Assembly (NCBI GenBank): GCA_016110215.1
Contig: JADWQD010000009.1
Span: 1,862,093-1,926,092 of the forward strand
Length of the DNA stretch: 64,000 nucleotides
Direction: 5' to 3'
Origin: Capronia americana
Taxonomy: Eukaryota; Ascomycota; Eurotiomycetes; Chaetothyriales; Herpotrichiellaceae
Position numbers and translations under genes: made by a program. Positions 40,986 to 52,872 of the stretch are shown here, one piece after another (within the stretch, counting starts at the first letter, position 1; each line of letters starts with the position of its first letter). The notes below the pieces were generated by a model that worked only from the letters and a program-made list of their open reading frames with translations, was not told where the DNA came from and ran no database searches.

Positions 40986-42874
40986 CTATGCCGCAGCAGC
41001 AACTTGCTGAGAAGCCGTGGTTGGGGTAGGGTCATCGCCAGGACTTGTCTCTGCCCACGAACCCCACAGACCTCTCTTTGCTCTGATGCGCAGAGGTAGA
41101 CCTATTGCCGTGTCGCCCTGGTCGACCTTGATTGCGTCTTTGGTGGCCAAGACGAGCACCTCGAAGAACATCTTGGTTGCATCTTCCTTGCTCGTGCGTC
41201 CTTCCGGAACAAGATTCTGCAGGAGCACTGACTTCCGGGCTGGTGAAGAAGGATGGGCTCCGTCAGCGTCGCCAAGTCGGTCACGCAGAAGATGAACTGC
41301 ATGCTTCGTGCCGAGCGAGATAGGGCCACTATCCGCCGGATGAATAAGAGGCATGGTGGTATCATCGAACGTGTCATCGCCAGCGTGTATACCTTCGTCA
41401 TCTTCGCTTTGGACTATGTCTTCCACAGCAGCAGCCCCCTCGCTCATGGGATGTGGCAGAAGGTCATCAGCAGCTGGTGTCAACGGTCGAGCATCGTCAA
41501 GCTGAACTGCCTCGTCTTCGACTGCGTCCTCAGGACCTTCCAGGCGCGGTGACTTCTCGCTGTGCTCATCCTCGCTCAATCCACCAATACCACTGTCCCG
41601 TTTCCGTTTCCGTTCTCCAGATCTCAGGACTGTTTCAAAGGACAGCAGGCCCTGGAGTTCAGGCGCCCAGTGCATTGAGCGACCATCGTTGATGGCATTT
41701 GTGGCGAAATCGCCATTCTTCTGCATGCTCATAAGCGTGAGAAGCAGTGGATCTCGAGGGAGAAAAGATGGGGCCCGGAGGATCTTCGACCGATCCTCTG
41801 CTTGAGCTATGATTTGTTTGTTGTGAAGAACAGTTTCGGCATCAGGAGCAATGGGCTTCTGTTTCCGGATTCTTTGTCGTTGCTGCGCGGCCACCTCGAT
41901 CTCTTCTTCTTCTTCTTCCTCCAACTGGTTCTGGAAACTCCGATCGAGTTCGTGAAGGAGATTTGGATCTGCGTCTGATAGTGGAGACTCTGTGTCTCTT
42001 AGGCGCCCTGCGCTCTCAGCCGCCTGTCGTAGTTGCAGAGTCTCATCATCTCCGGACATAAGAGCCTCCTCATCGCCAGCGAGTGGTAGCGTATTATCAG
42101 CCATTTGTACGTCAGGCTGATCTGCCATGGGAATGTCTTGGTCAAAGTCTAGGTTGAGCCCATCTTCGTCATCATGTAGTAGACCTTCCTCACCGAAGAT
42201 TGTATCATCACCAGGTTTAGGAGTGGAAACGTTTCGCCCGACGTTGATGCTGACAGTGGTATCATTCATGGCCATATCATCGCCGCCAGTGAAGTCAAGG
42301 TTGAGATCATCATCATTATACAGGGGTTCCTCGCCCGGAGTGAGCATCGATTGGGTGCTGGTCTGCTGAGGGTTCAACGAGCTGGTCCAGTCTTCCTCCA
42401 GGTCTTGGGTCTGGCCATCTGTAATGGCTGGCTGTTGAGTCATGTTGAGGGTGAACTCCATACTTGCGAACAAGTCGTCGATGGTAAGAAGCTCCGGTAG
42501 GTTGAGGTCGACAGCGGCGGTAGCATGAGCAGGAAGGTCGTGATTATTAGTCGACTTGAAGGTCTGTAACCCAGTTAGAATGCGACATCGTGCGATGGCG
42601 GTGAATATACCATGCGGATCTTGAGAAGCGCCTCATTGCAGTCGTCGAGCAGATACCGCGCCTTTCGCCCGTATATGCGCACAACACCTAGCATGAGCTG
42701 ACCACTCAGGCGCAGCGCCATGGGTTCGTGTCCGCGATCCACGATTGCGCCAACGCTGCTCTGGATATCTGACTGCAGGATCTGTGACTTGGAGAGCTTG
42801 CGCTCGACATTGGCCGCGAGCCAGACTCGAGCCAGCGGCCCGGTCTTGGCCAGGAGCTGTTCCGAATAAAACAT
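40986..42874 (-). CDS. Mitotic cohesin kleisin Rad21/Scc1
   Basis: Predicted 613-residue cohesin subunit that bridges the Smc1-Smc3 heads and is cut by separase at anaphase. Exons 42874-42611 and 42563-40986, with one 47-nt intron. N-terminal Smc3-binding domain: MFYSEQLLAKTGPLARVWLA, ILQSDIQSSVG, LRLSGQLMLGVVRIYGRKARYLLDDCNEALLKI. The exon 2 start (TFKSTNNHDLP, then LPELLTIDDLF) continues it in frame. A long acidic, disordered middle holds DDLNLDF-type repeats and a run of seven Glu; any separase site would lie there, but I cannot fix one. The C-terminal winged helix for Smc1 is clear: ATKMFFEVLVLATKDAIKVDQ and IRAKRGLWGSWA. It resembles the mitotic Rad21 more than meiotic Rec8. Divergent from PMR1. 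Confidence 0.92.
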
Positions 42875-43618
42875 GGCGCGCGAGAGGGGAAACTAGCGAT
42901 TCATGCAATCGATCAGAAGGACATTGGGCGGTGTTGAGAAGAGGGTGAAGCGGGCGAGTGGGAGCGGCGGAGAGGCAGGTCGACGCGTCGAATGTGATTG
43001 CTTTTGTTTTCGTCGCGCACACGATAATTTGAGCCAGGAGTGATATCTAAAAGAACCGAAAGGATGCTGGGAGGAATATCGGCATGAAAGAAACGGCGCG
43101 GTGAGGCCGAAGGAGGAATGTGAGTGGTGACGATGCCGTCGACGGAAAGAGAGGCTGGCGGTGGTTTATGTTGTCAAATGATTGAAGGAGTGGCAGAGTG
43201 GCTGGGGGCCGCCGCTCGATGATGTGTTTTGCAGCCAGTTTCGAGGCGATCGCGCCTCGGCTGACCTTCCGCCCAGCAAAACTCCACAGTGCCGCCCGGA
43301 AGCGGAAACCGCAAGATTTCGATGCGTCGGGGGCGGATGCGCAGAGAGGAGCGCAATCTCAATAATCTCACAACCGCTTTTCTTGTTCTTTGCTATTCAA
43401 ACACACGCCACTGCAGAAGAACGCTCTCTTCGTGAAGTCGACAAGGCAGATTCATATTTTTCTTCTCATTATAATAGCTGTATCGCCACTACTGGGCTAG
43501 CCAACTTGCCGGCCTCGGCCAGCACACCGTCTCCTCGCCGTCATTTACACGACTCTCTTGGGGTTGCATTGTTGGTGGAGGATGGAGTCGCGATCGCTCA
43601 TATAGCTGCGATGCAATC
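42875..43618. other. Divergent promoter region of Rad21 and Pmr1
   Basis: 744 bp between start codons. An upstream ATG at 43611, eight bases before the Pmr1 start and out of frame with it, could act as an overlapping uORF. No gene supported. Confidence 0.5.
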
Positions 43619-46600
43619 ATGTCAACATTACTACCGGTCTTCAACGCAGAATCTCAAGCGAACAGACCGCGCAGTCCAATTCCGCACTATGCTTCCACAT
43701 CTTCGTCGATAACCTCCTCTTACTCTCTCCTTACTCCCCAACAGACGGCCGAACGCTTGCAGACCTCCATCGCTCAAGGTCTACTGCAGACTGAGGCGCA
43801 TGCACGACTGGCAAAAGATGGGCCAAACGAACTTCCACATGAAGAGGAGGAGCCACTATGGTTGAGGTTCCTGAAGCAATTCAAGGAAACCCTCATACTC
43901 CTTCTTCTCGCCTCGGCTGCCATCTCACTTTTCATCGGTAACAAAGATGATGCTGTCAGTATCGCCCTTGCTGTCACGATCGTCGTCACAGTCGGCTTTG
44001 TGCAGGAGTACCGGTCGGAGAAATCGTTGGAGGCCTTGAACAAGTTGGTCCCTCATTTCGCCCATGTCAGACGCCAGGCCCCCAGGAGCACGGTCAGGAG
44101 TCACCCTGGTGAGAACGATGTGATCGAGATGGAACCATTGGGAAATGGGAGTGCCATTCCACCCGAAGAGAAGACGTCTACCACAATCCCAGCCTCTCAG
44201 CTTGTCCCTGGCGATCTAGTCATTTTCTCTACTGGCGACCGCATCCCCGCCGACATTCGAATCACGCATTCCGCCGAACTGACCATCGACGAGTCGAATC
44301 TGACTGGCGAGAATGAGCCGGTGGAAAAACATGCGGCCGCTCTTGAGCGGAACACGCCTCATCATGAACATCATGGCACTCCCGAGCCGTATAATGCCGC
44401 AGGCACGGTTGGCGCCGATGTGCGCTTGAACGAACAACACAACATTGCATTCATGGGTACACTGGTCAGGTCAGGGCATGGCGAAGGGATCGTGATTGCA
44501 ACCGGAGGAAAGACTGAGTTCGGAACAATCTCCCTGTCGCTTCAAGAGATTGAAGCTCCGCGAACGCCTCTACAACAGTCAATGGACTTGCTTGGGAAGC
44601 AACTCAGCTCCATGTCGTTCGTTGTCATTGGCGTAATCATCATAATCGGTCTGATACAGGGCAAGCAGCTGTTGGACCTGTTCACGATCGGGGTGTCTCT
44701 GGCTGTTGCGGCAATTCCCGAGGGTCTGCCTATCATTGTCACCGTCACACTTGCACTTGGAGTACTGCGAATGGCAAAGAGAGGAGCTATTGTTCGCAAG
44801 CTGCCAAGCGTTGAAACACTTGGCTCGGTCAACGTGGTGTGCAGCGATAAAACTGGGACGCTGACCCTCAATCATATGACGGTAACAAAACTGTGGCATT
44901 TTGACATCAGCAAACCAGTCCCCGTTGACCCGACCGTACAGCTCACGACAGCCACGAAGACTATTCTCCGCATCGGCAACATCGCCAACAACGGCCGCCT
45001 CGCCCAAAATGCGTCTGGAACGCCAGCGACTGCCGCCTCGGCTGCGGTGCTCTCCTCTACTAGAGACAGATCCTCGACCGTGACGAAGAGCAGATGGCTA
45101 GGTCAGCCAACGGACATCGCCATGCTAGATATGATGGATGCTCATGGTGAGGATGATATTCGCGAGCAGATTGGTCCTCGAACAAGCGAAACCCCGTTCA
45201 GCTCCGAGAGAAAGTGGATGGGCGTGGTCATTGGCAGTCCCCTTGGTGAGATGACCAACGGTTATGGGCTTGGTTCTGAAACCGTCTACATCAAAGGCTC
45301 GCTCGAGCAAATTCTGAGTCGATCAGATACATACCTGACAAAGGACGGACGAGAAGTTGTGTTAGACGAACGTGGGCGAAAAGAGGCCAGTGCAGCTGCT
45401 CACGCAATGGCGGAAGAAGGACTCCGAGTGATTGCTTTTGCGAGTGGCGTGCTAAGGAACCAGACGCGGCAAAGCAGCAGAAGCTCTACCCCGGGTCTTG
45501 GGCCTAAGAAACCAAGCGAGCAGCAGACAGATGCCTTCACCGGTCTATGCTTTGCTGGTCTAGTAGGCATGAATGACCCGCCGAGAAAGGATGTTAACAG
45601 GTCTATTCGGCGGCTGATGAACGGTGGAGTCAAGGTCATCATGATCACTGGTGACGCTGAGACGACCGCGGTGGCGATTGCAAAGAATCTTGGGATGCCG
45701 ATCAATCCAGCCTCGTCAGGTTCAAGATCCGTCTTGCGGGGTGACGAGCTGGACCGAATGTCGGAGCAGGAACTGTCTGAAGCGATTGCAAAGACCAACG
45801 TCTTTGCTCGTACGAGCCCTGACCACAAGATGAAGATCATTCGGGCTCTTCAGGCTCGGGGAGATGTTGTTGCAATGACAGGCGACGGAGTCAATGATGC
45901 GCCTGCACTGAAGAAGGCCGACATTGGCATTGCGATGGGAATGCTGGGCACCGACGTGGCCAAGGAGGCGGCCGACATGATCCTTACCGACGACGACTTC
46001 TCGACAATTCTGCGAGCCATTGAACAGGGGAAGGGTATCTTCTTCAACATCCAGAACTTCATCACGTTTCAACTGAGCACGAGCGTTGCCGCGCTGAGTT
46101 TGGTCCTCCTCAGCACGATGTTTGGGTTTAAGAACCCGCTGAATGCTATGCAGATTCTTTGGATCAGTAAGTCACGCTTTGGATCTACCCAGGTGTTCGT
46201 CGCTAACCTGCCTAGATATCCTTATGGATGGCCCTCCGGCTCAATCACTCGGAGTCGAACCCGTTGATCCTCGAGTCATGACGCAGCCACCGCGCCCTCG
46301 CAATGCGAATGTGCTCACCAAACGCCTCATCCGCCGTGTACTCACTTCTGCTTCGATCATCATGATGGGTACTCTGTTCATATACCTGCGCGAAATGGTT
46401 GACATCGACGATCCGAATGTTGACCCGACCCTGATCAATTCAACACCCCTCCGCGTCCGCACCGTCACCAAGCGTGACACCACCATGACATTCACGACAT
46501 TCGTGCTTTTCGACATGTTCAATGCACTCACATGCCGCTCAGAGACCAAGTCCGTATTGTTCGGCGAGATCAAACTTTTTGGAAACAAAATGTTCAACTA

Positions 46601-46814
46601 CGCCGTGGCCGGCAGTCTCGCGGGCCAACTCTGTGTTATATATTTGCCTTTTCTGCAGCGTGTGTTTCAGACCGAGTCACTCAGTCCGTGGGATCTGTTC
46701 TCCCTCGTGTGCATGACCAGCACTGTCTGGTTGGCCGATGAGGTTCGGAAGTGGGCTGAAAGGAGACGGAGTTCGGGACTCTTGCCGAGTGTTGGGTATT
46801 CCGCAAATGTATAG
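43619..46814 (+). CDS. PMR1: Golgi P2A-type Ca2+/Mn2+ ATPase Pmr1 (SPCA)
   Basis: Predicted 1048-residue secretory-pathway pump that moves Ca2+ and Mn2+ into the Golgi. Exons 43619-46166 and 46216-46814, with one 49-nt intron. The N-terminal cation-ATPase domain reads TPQQTAERLQTS ... AKDGPNELPHEEEEPLW. Then come the first helix pair, an actuator with LTGENEP, phosphorylation motif SDKTGTLT (Asp about 410), FSSERKWMGVV, TGDAETTAVAIAKNLGM and the hinge GDGVNDAPALKKADIG. The M6 motif is rebuilt by the splice: [21 protein letters not shown], the SPCA form rather than SERCA. There is a fungus-typical charged insert after the actuator (about 140-185). The exon 2 frame ends at SVGYSANV. Confidence 0.95.
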
Positions 46815-47197
46815 GCGGTGGCTGAGGATGCGTCTGTGAGGCTGGCTGCATACAGCTGTGTATAGAGTATAGAGACCATATGGTCATCATCAAACCCGTA
46901 TACATCCATACCGATAAGTTTCATTGGAAACAAGCAAGGCTGCGAAAATTGACGTGCTCCGATTGGACGATCTGAGGCCAAACCCATATCTAAAACCTTG
47001 CATCTTCCATGACAAATTGAAGTTGTCGCTCGATCAAATCATCCGAAGTACAGTCATACGTGGGGAGGATCTGTCCGCCAGGTTCCCGGAGCGAACCGCC
47101 AAAATTCAGTCTCGCATATCGGCATCACACCGCACAGACGAATTGCCCACTGTGCACGCGAGATCTCAATCGCAAAAGAGTTTCTTTCGCACGCGAG
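46815..47197. other. Intergenic: Pmr1 3' end and riboflavin kinase promoter
   Basis: 383 bp between tandem plus-strand genes. The frame of riboflavin kinase is open upstream to 47060, but family N-termini start at MRPDGPRD. Nothing else seen. Confidence 0.5.
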
Positions 47198-48247
47198 ATG
47201 CGACCAGACGGCCCCCGCGACCCCTATGCCGGGCCAGAGGCAGGGCCCGAGACGCCGTTTCCGATAAAACTATCCGGGCCGGTGATCAAGGGCTTCGGAC
47301 GGGGAAGTAAAGAGGTGAGCGTCCCCTTTCCGCGGCTCCATTAACCCTGATTTTTGCACTGTTTCTGTGCATGGTCGAACAAACGGGGGACAGACTCTTA
47401 GGATCGGAGCACGGCCTTGCTCGGTGACCAAAGACATGTTCTGCCCGTCACAGATCAGATGGGTTGGATCGAGCGACGGCAAAGGACACGGCGAGGATGT
47501 CACAACAGGCGGTAGACTTGGCTCCAAGAGTTTTGGGATCACTTCTTCTTCCTGATATTCTGGTCGGCGGGGGAGAGAGATGGCGCCTGGAGCTCTTCCT
47601 CGACCCGACATTGATTGGCTGGTTATGACTCGACTGATGCGTCGGGGCTGTTGTGCTTGCTCGGGTCACACACTGAGTGACCCTTTCATGGCTCTCTCCC
47701 CGACTTGGTTTTCATTCCAAGGTTAGCACTGTCTGTCCATGGTCACTAATCCGCTTTTCCTTTTGACATGTAGCTCGGCATTCCTACGGCCAACATCCCG
47801 CCCGAAGGGCTCGCGTCCTACCCCGACCTCCCCAGCGGGATTTACTACGGCTTCGTCGGCCTCTCGCTCTCGCCCTCTCCGGACACGGCCTCGTCCTCGA
47901 TCGAGATATACCCGGCTGTGCTGAGCATCGGCTATAACCCTTTCTACAAGAACACCGTCCGATCCGTCGAGATCCACGTCTTGCACGAGTTCACGCATGA
48001 TTTCTACGGCGCGGCACTGAACTTGCTGATGTTGGGCTACATACGGCCGGAGTACGATTACGTCAGTTTGGAGGCCCTTGTAGACGACATCAGGATTGAT
48101 TGCGAGGTGGCCAGGCGGAGCCTGGAACGGGAGTCGTATGCAAGGTATAAGGAGGACGGAGAATGGAAAGCCTGGTTGACGGACTTTAAGTGGATGGACA
48201 GCGTCGACACGAAGCAGGTGGAGAAGCAGGTCTTGAAGCACGATTGA
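47198..48247 (+). CDS. FMN1: Riboflavin kinase (Fmn1)
   Basis: Predicted 196-residue enzyme that phosphorylates riboflavin to FMN, the first step of flavin cofactor synthesis. Two exons, 47198-47314 and 47774-48247, separated by a 459-nt intron, much longer than the 46-71 nt introns usual in this window. The protein shows the full fold: [27 protein letters not shown] with the PTAN nucleotide-binding motif, SGIYYGFVGL, PAVLSIGYNPFYKNTVRSVEIHVLHEF with the catalytic Glu, and FYGAALNLLMLGYIRPEYDY. The start matches the fungal family N-terminus. Reading into the intron meets a stop after nine codons, so retention would truncate the enzyme. Confidence 0.94.
47315..47773 (+). other. Unusually long (459 nt) intron of the riboflavin kinase gene
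   Basis: GT donor gtgagc, acceptor gacatgtag, with a tcactaatcc branch-like site about 25 nt before the end. The flanking codons join in phase as [10 protein letters not shown]. I searched by eye for box C/D signatures and found none convincing. Confidence 0.75.
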
Positions 48248-48601
48248 GAGCACGATGCATGGACTGCCATGATCAACGTGCAGACTCGGCCTCCGGAGAC
48301 GGCAGCCTGCGCACGAATTCCTTCTTACTGATAGACAGCTCCAAAATCTTACACCCAGATGGCGCTGAGGTCCACCATAGGCCAATAACAACCACTCGAC
48401 ACAATCTCAAAGATGGCCTCAACTTGTACAAGTCTGTGCTTCGATTATACTCTCAGGGGCCGGTAAATCTCTCCGTCGGGTCATCGCCAGTGGGAATGTT
48501 GCAGAACCTACGCAATCTCATTTTTCCAGATAGTATGCCGTTCCCCACCGTTTTCCGCGTGGTACATGGGCAATCACGAAATGCACCGACTTTTTGGCCG
48601 C
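48248..48601. other. Convergent intergenic region, FMN1 and acuK 3' ends
   Basis: 354 bp holding two 3' UTRs. Nothing else seen. Confidence 0.5.
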
Positions 48602-50788
48602 CTATATACAAGGCAAGAACTGCTTCAGGTTAGCGTGATCCGGCTGAGTTTCGAGGGGAACTTACATTCATAACGATCAGCATGGGTATATCGAACACGT
48701 CTCGCTTGACTGTCCAGCAGTATGTGCAGTCGACTTTCCCGTCGGCAGAGCCAAGCTTCTGCATTCCCTTTTCGCCGGAGATGCCATCGCGTTCCCGCTT
48801 CAGGTCACGTCGGGAGATGGCGCCGTCCTGCCGGCGTAGCTCTGCATTTCGACCGTCCGGGTCACGTGCGTCGGCCTCTGCATTGAGATTCTGTGCAAGC
48901 TCATCGTCCTTTGTGCGGTATTTCAGTAGTTTCCCTCTGCCACAGACACTGCCTCGACTGTCTCCGAATGCAAGCCTCGCGAAATCTTCGTAGAACTGGA
49001 CAACCGAGTCGTCGTCGAGCAGCTCGGCAAGGAACACAGGCTGCTGCCGTTTCTCGCCGTTCTCACTTTCCGGAGCTGTTCTTTGCGTCGGAGTGTTCGT
49101 TCCAGTCTGTCGTGCTGTGTTGGTGCCAGACCCAGCAGCCGGCGTTTGGCCAGAATGACCTTTGTTGACGTTGAGATTGGGCGCTCGGCCCAGCAGCACA
49201 TTCTTCGTCCACCCTGTCAAGATCTGGAACTCTTTACCCACGTCAGCAACTTCTCCAGTTCTCCTCGCCACGATGGTTGGCGTTCCGACCCCTTCGATGA
49301 ACCCTTCATATTCCCATAATGTCCGCTGGAAGCACTTTTCCATGAATATTAGATCCTCCCTGTTGAGGGTCTTTGTGGTCGCAATGAATGAAGGTCGGAT
49401 CGATGCCAACGACTTGGCTATGGTAAGTGTCTTGGAAGGATGTGCGGCAAATCGCTTTTGTAGATAGGCAATGAAACTGTGGAAGCCTGAGGTGTAAGGG
49501 TACGGCTGAGTGACCATGGTATAGATGGACGACGGATCTCTAGGCCGCTTCAAAGTCTTGACCGGCAATTGGGATTTGGCCTTCAGCTGGGGCGTGGAAA
49601 TTGGAGGAGGCTGACGAGAATTGCGATGCTCTAATGTTCCGGATGATTGATTAACGGGGCCCCCTTCTATCGTAGGGGGATGGATCTGTAGCCCTTGACT
49701 AGTTAGTAACGGGGAGTCCTCGAATTTGACGGCATTGCCCGGTGTGCCATTCGTATCCGGAGAAGTCCAATGCGTCGCATTAGACTCGATGGCAAACGCA
49801 TTCGGTGCCATATGCCGACCATGCGCCCCGTACGGGTCAGTCCCATTCGACCAATCTGGCAGTATTGCCTCGTTATAGATCTGCTGTCGAGCTGTCGGGC
49901 TCTCGCTGAAGCTGCCGAACGGCATGCGGTACTGCTGCGTCATTGAGCCGCTCCGCGTCGCGGTGTCGGAAGGAGGGGTATCGCCCGCATTTGTTGCCAT
50001 ATGGCCCAGCATCCCGAACTCAAGCGCACCATAATGGTTCCCAAAATTCATGCTGGCCAGGTCGAAATTCATCATGGGCTCGTCGAATATCGGGCCTGGC
50101 CAACCAGTACCGCCCAGATTGCTCGTAACACTTTGGTCAGGACCAATCACAGGACTCTGTAATGGAACCTGTGACGCGACGTTCGGAAAATTTGTGGCTA
50201 ACGGGGAGCGTTGCGCAAAGCTGTTGGAGCTCATGCTTCGCTCGGTGATTAGCGGAGGAGGCATTTGCGAAGGAGTCTGGAAGTTGGTGAAGTTCTGGGG
50301 TTGCGGGAAGAATTGTTGCTGGGGTGGCGTTTCGCCGCTCACTGTCGAGGGTATTTTTGCGGAATGGTTGAACAAGTTCCCGCCAACTCCAGGCATGAGA
50401 GCTTCGTTTGGGGCATCGTGCAAATACTTTGCCTTCTTCCTGACCCCATCTTGACAAGCATCCTGTAGACCTCGTTTGATACATCTCTGACACGGTCGCT
50501 CGTCGCCTGGCGAAAGTGTCAGCTACGGAGAATAATAAATCTGTGCCGAGTTGACGTTCACCTACCACAAGTCAGATGAGCACGCTGACAGGCGAAGCAT
50601 GCTCTGCGCGCCTTCTTCCTACGAGGGCGAGAAGGATCCTTGGGATTGGTCGACTTGGCTCCGTTCTGCTGCTTGGTTGTGCCTTCCTTGCCCGGACCTT
50701 CTGCCATGTTCTCCTGCACCTGTTCGGTTCCACTGTCCTCGGGGGAGCCCGAATGAGAGTGGCCATCCTCAACATCTGAGGCCGCCAT
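48602..50788 (-). CDS. acuK: Zn(II)2Cys6 transcription activator of gluconeogenesis AcuK (ERT1 family)
   Basis: Predicted 693-residue nuclear regulator that, with its partner AcuM, activates gluconeogenic and malate-metabolism genes in filamentous fungi. Three minus-strand exons: 50788-50566, 50506-48666, 48619-48602. The zinc cluster is split by intron 1: ARRACFACQRAHLTCG joins DERPCQRCIKRGLQDAC to complete six cysteines. KYLHDAPNEALMPG follows, typical of AcuK. The middle is disordered (P/N/Q/S). A PAS-like domain lies at about 405-475 (LIFMEKCFQRTLWEYEGFIEG ... VADVGKEFQILTG). The conserved end CTYCWTVKRDVFDIPMLIVMN is completed by FLPCI and a stop encoded in an 18-nt last exon. The second intron is 46 nt. 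AcuK versus the sister AcuM was decided on the zinc-cluster flank. Confidence 0.92.
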
Positions 50789-52872
50789 GTTGTTATAAGC
50801 AGACCATCAATGGGGTGTCAGAACACGCAGGGACGCAGAAGGTGGCTCGCACAGGGACAACCACGGTGACACGATCCGAAAATCCTTCTGCCAGGGAGGG
50901 AATGGCGACCGACTAATAGTTCTCAGAGGCAGGTCTCCTGTGCCTTGCAGAACTTCACCGTCTCAGCTCCTTGGTGCTCAAGCCCCCTAGGGGACCAGGC
51001 ATTTGGTTCGTGGAAGGCGGCTCTATGAAGCGAGTTCGCGTGAGTTGATCGTTCCGTAGACGGTTGGCGCCAGATCCAATGTGGGAGAAAAATGGTCTGT
51101 TCTCCAGTCAAAACGGACAATGAGGTCAACGACAGACGTCGTGCGACACGGTTTCGGTATGACAAAGGGAGTAATCTCCCTGAAGGTGTGCTTCTAGGCA
51201 CTGGGTAGGACACCGTGATATGCGGGTGGCTTGGAATCAGCGGTTGCGCTCTGGTGGTAGCGGATAGCGGAGGAATCGTTCTTCAGGAGCAGTATGAGGG
51301 TTCGTCTGGGCAAGGCAGGTCGAGTCGGAGGAGTAGCAGCACGACTGGGATCGGTCCAGGAGAGACACAGAGGGTGCGCGATTGTTGTGAGCTGCGGATC
51401 TGTGAGTGCGGGCAGGGTTCGTGTGCCGCAGTCTGCGAGAGTTCAGCCAGCGTGCGAGCCACGCCTCGGGTGCGGAGTCGCTTTGAACTCGGAAGGTTGG
51501 AGATCTCAGAGCCACCCAATATGTGGCGCTGTCATGCATGCAATGCTGGATGTGGTTCCCGTCGACGAGGCAAATGGGCAGAGAGGCAAGATGAGCACAC
51601 GGACAATCGATGCCCCAGTTAAGAGGGGTGCTTGAATTTGCGGTCGCAAGATTTCATATTCGTTGCGCGATCATTTGCTGCTGCCCTTCACTAAGCGACC
51701 CCACAAAACCGTGCGGGCGAGCACCTAGTGAGGGGGCCGCAAAGCTCTAAGTAGCCAACTGGCGGCGTGGGCGTTGAATAGTGAGCCCAAAACTGGGAGC
51801 AGAACCTTTCCCTCGGCATCCACAGCTTCCAGCTCGAGCAAGCTTGCGCGCGACTGAGCTGACGCCCTGAGGATACGAGGAGATGCCAAATCCATTCGTT
51901 CTAATTTCCCTACTTCGAGAGCCATGCCCATCTTGTCGCGGCGTAGCTTTCATGACCGCTCCAGCAACGGGCGGCCAGCAGAAGTCCTGCTGGTTAAACG
52001 ATACTCCAGGCACTGATCAACCGTCGCAGCGCGTGCGCCTTGTGCGAGTACGGGGAGCAGGATGAGGACCCTTACAAGCCAACTTCTCACGAGGCTGCCC
52101 GACTTCACCCGAGCTGATCGGAATCCCACGGCCCCGGTCTAATGAACTATCCACCCCCGGAACCTGCTTCAAGCATCGCACAATGTCACGTTCATACGGG
52201 AGACATGCACATTGACAGCTTGACACGACAGGTGCTCGCTGCTTGCGCCAGGTTTGATGAAATTATCCTGAAGCACTCACCGCGTCGTATTTGGTACAAC
52301 CAACGACAGTCTGGTCGAGTAGGTCAGCCACCACCCCTAGGGCCTGATTTTGCTCGTTGACATCGTGCCCGTGGCCAAGACTTGTTGATCGAATCCAATG
52401 ACACGCCTGAGTAGCATCGCACAACCTACAACAGGAGTATAAATGAAAGCACGCAGCTTGATTGCCATTGCGACCGCGTCAGTGGAAGGCGATTGACAAT
52501 GCCTCCCACATTTCAGGAGAATTCTGTCCAATCGACGGCTGCCTGTCCCGCTCTTGTTTCGACGCAGACTGCTCAGCACCGCAATGAACCGCTAGTTGCA
52601 CGAACTCGTCTTGCTGCTGAGACCAAGAGATGTGCCCCGTCCCTCTCTTGCAGTTCCTGACTACTTGTTCAGAAATACTGGCCGCAGACAGGAGGGTCCT
52701 CGAAAACAACCTGACAGTTCCGCGGTGAAGTAGCCCTTCCCCTGATCGGATCGTGCGCGGCGCCTCTGAGTTGGTGTCCGGAAAGAACTGTTCCCCTGAT
52801 CAAATTTGACGTCGTGGATATTCATTGGCTTGGACGATAGTCCCGTAGTCGGGCAAGCTGCAAACGCTCCTC
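50789..52872. other. Long upstream region of acuK
   Basis: 2.1 kb upstream of acuK and downstream of the DHA1 transporter. Several short frames (for example 51215-51622) look like noise, with no domain. Such long leaders and promoters are common for carbon-regulated factors. No repeat or RNA gene seen. Confidence 0.5.

Noticed and set aside
43182..43712. 176-residue frame overlapping the start of Pmr1
   Set aside because: It lies in the leader and runs into the Pmr1 coding region in another frame with no recognisable protein features.
50789..52872. Possible extra gene in the 2.1 kb between acuK and the DHA1 transporter
   Set aside because: Only short frames without domains on both strands; best explained as a long promoter and leader.
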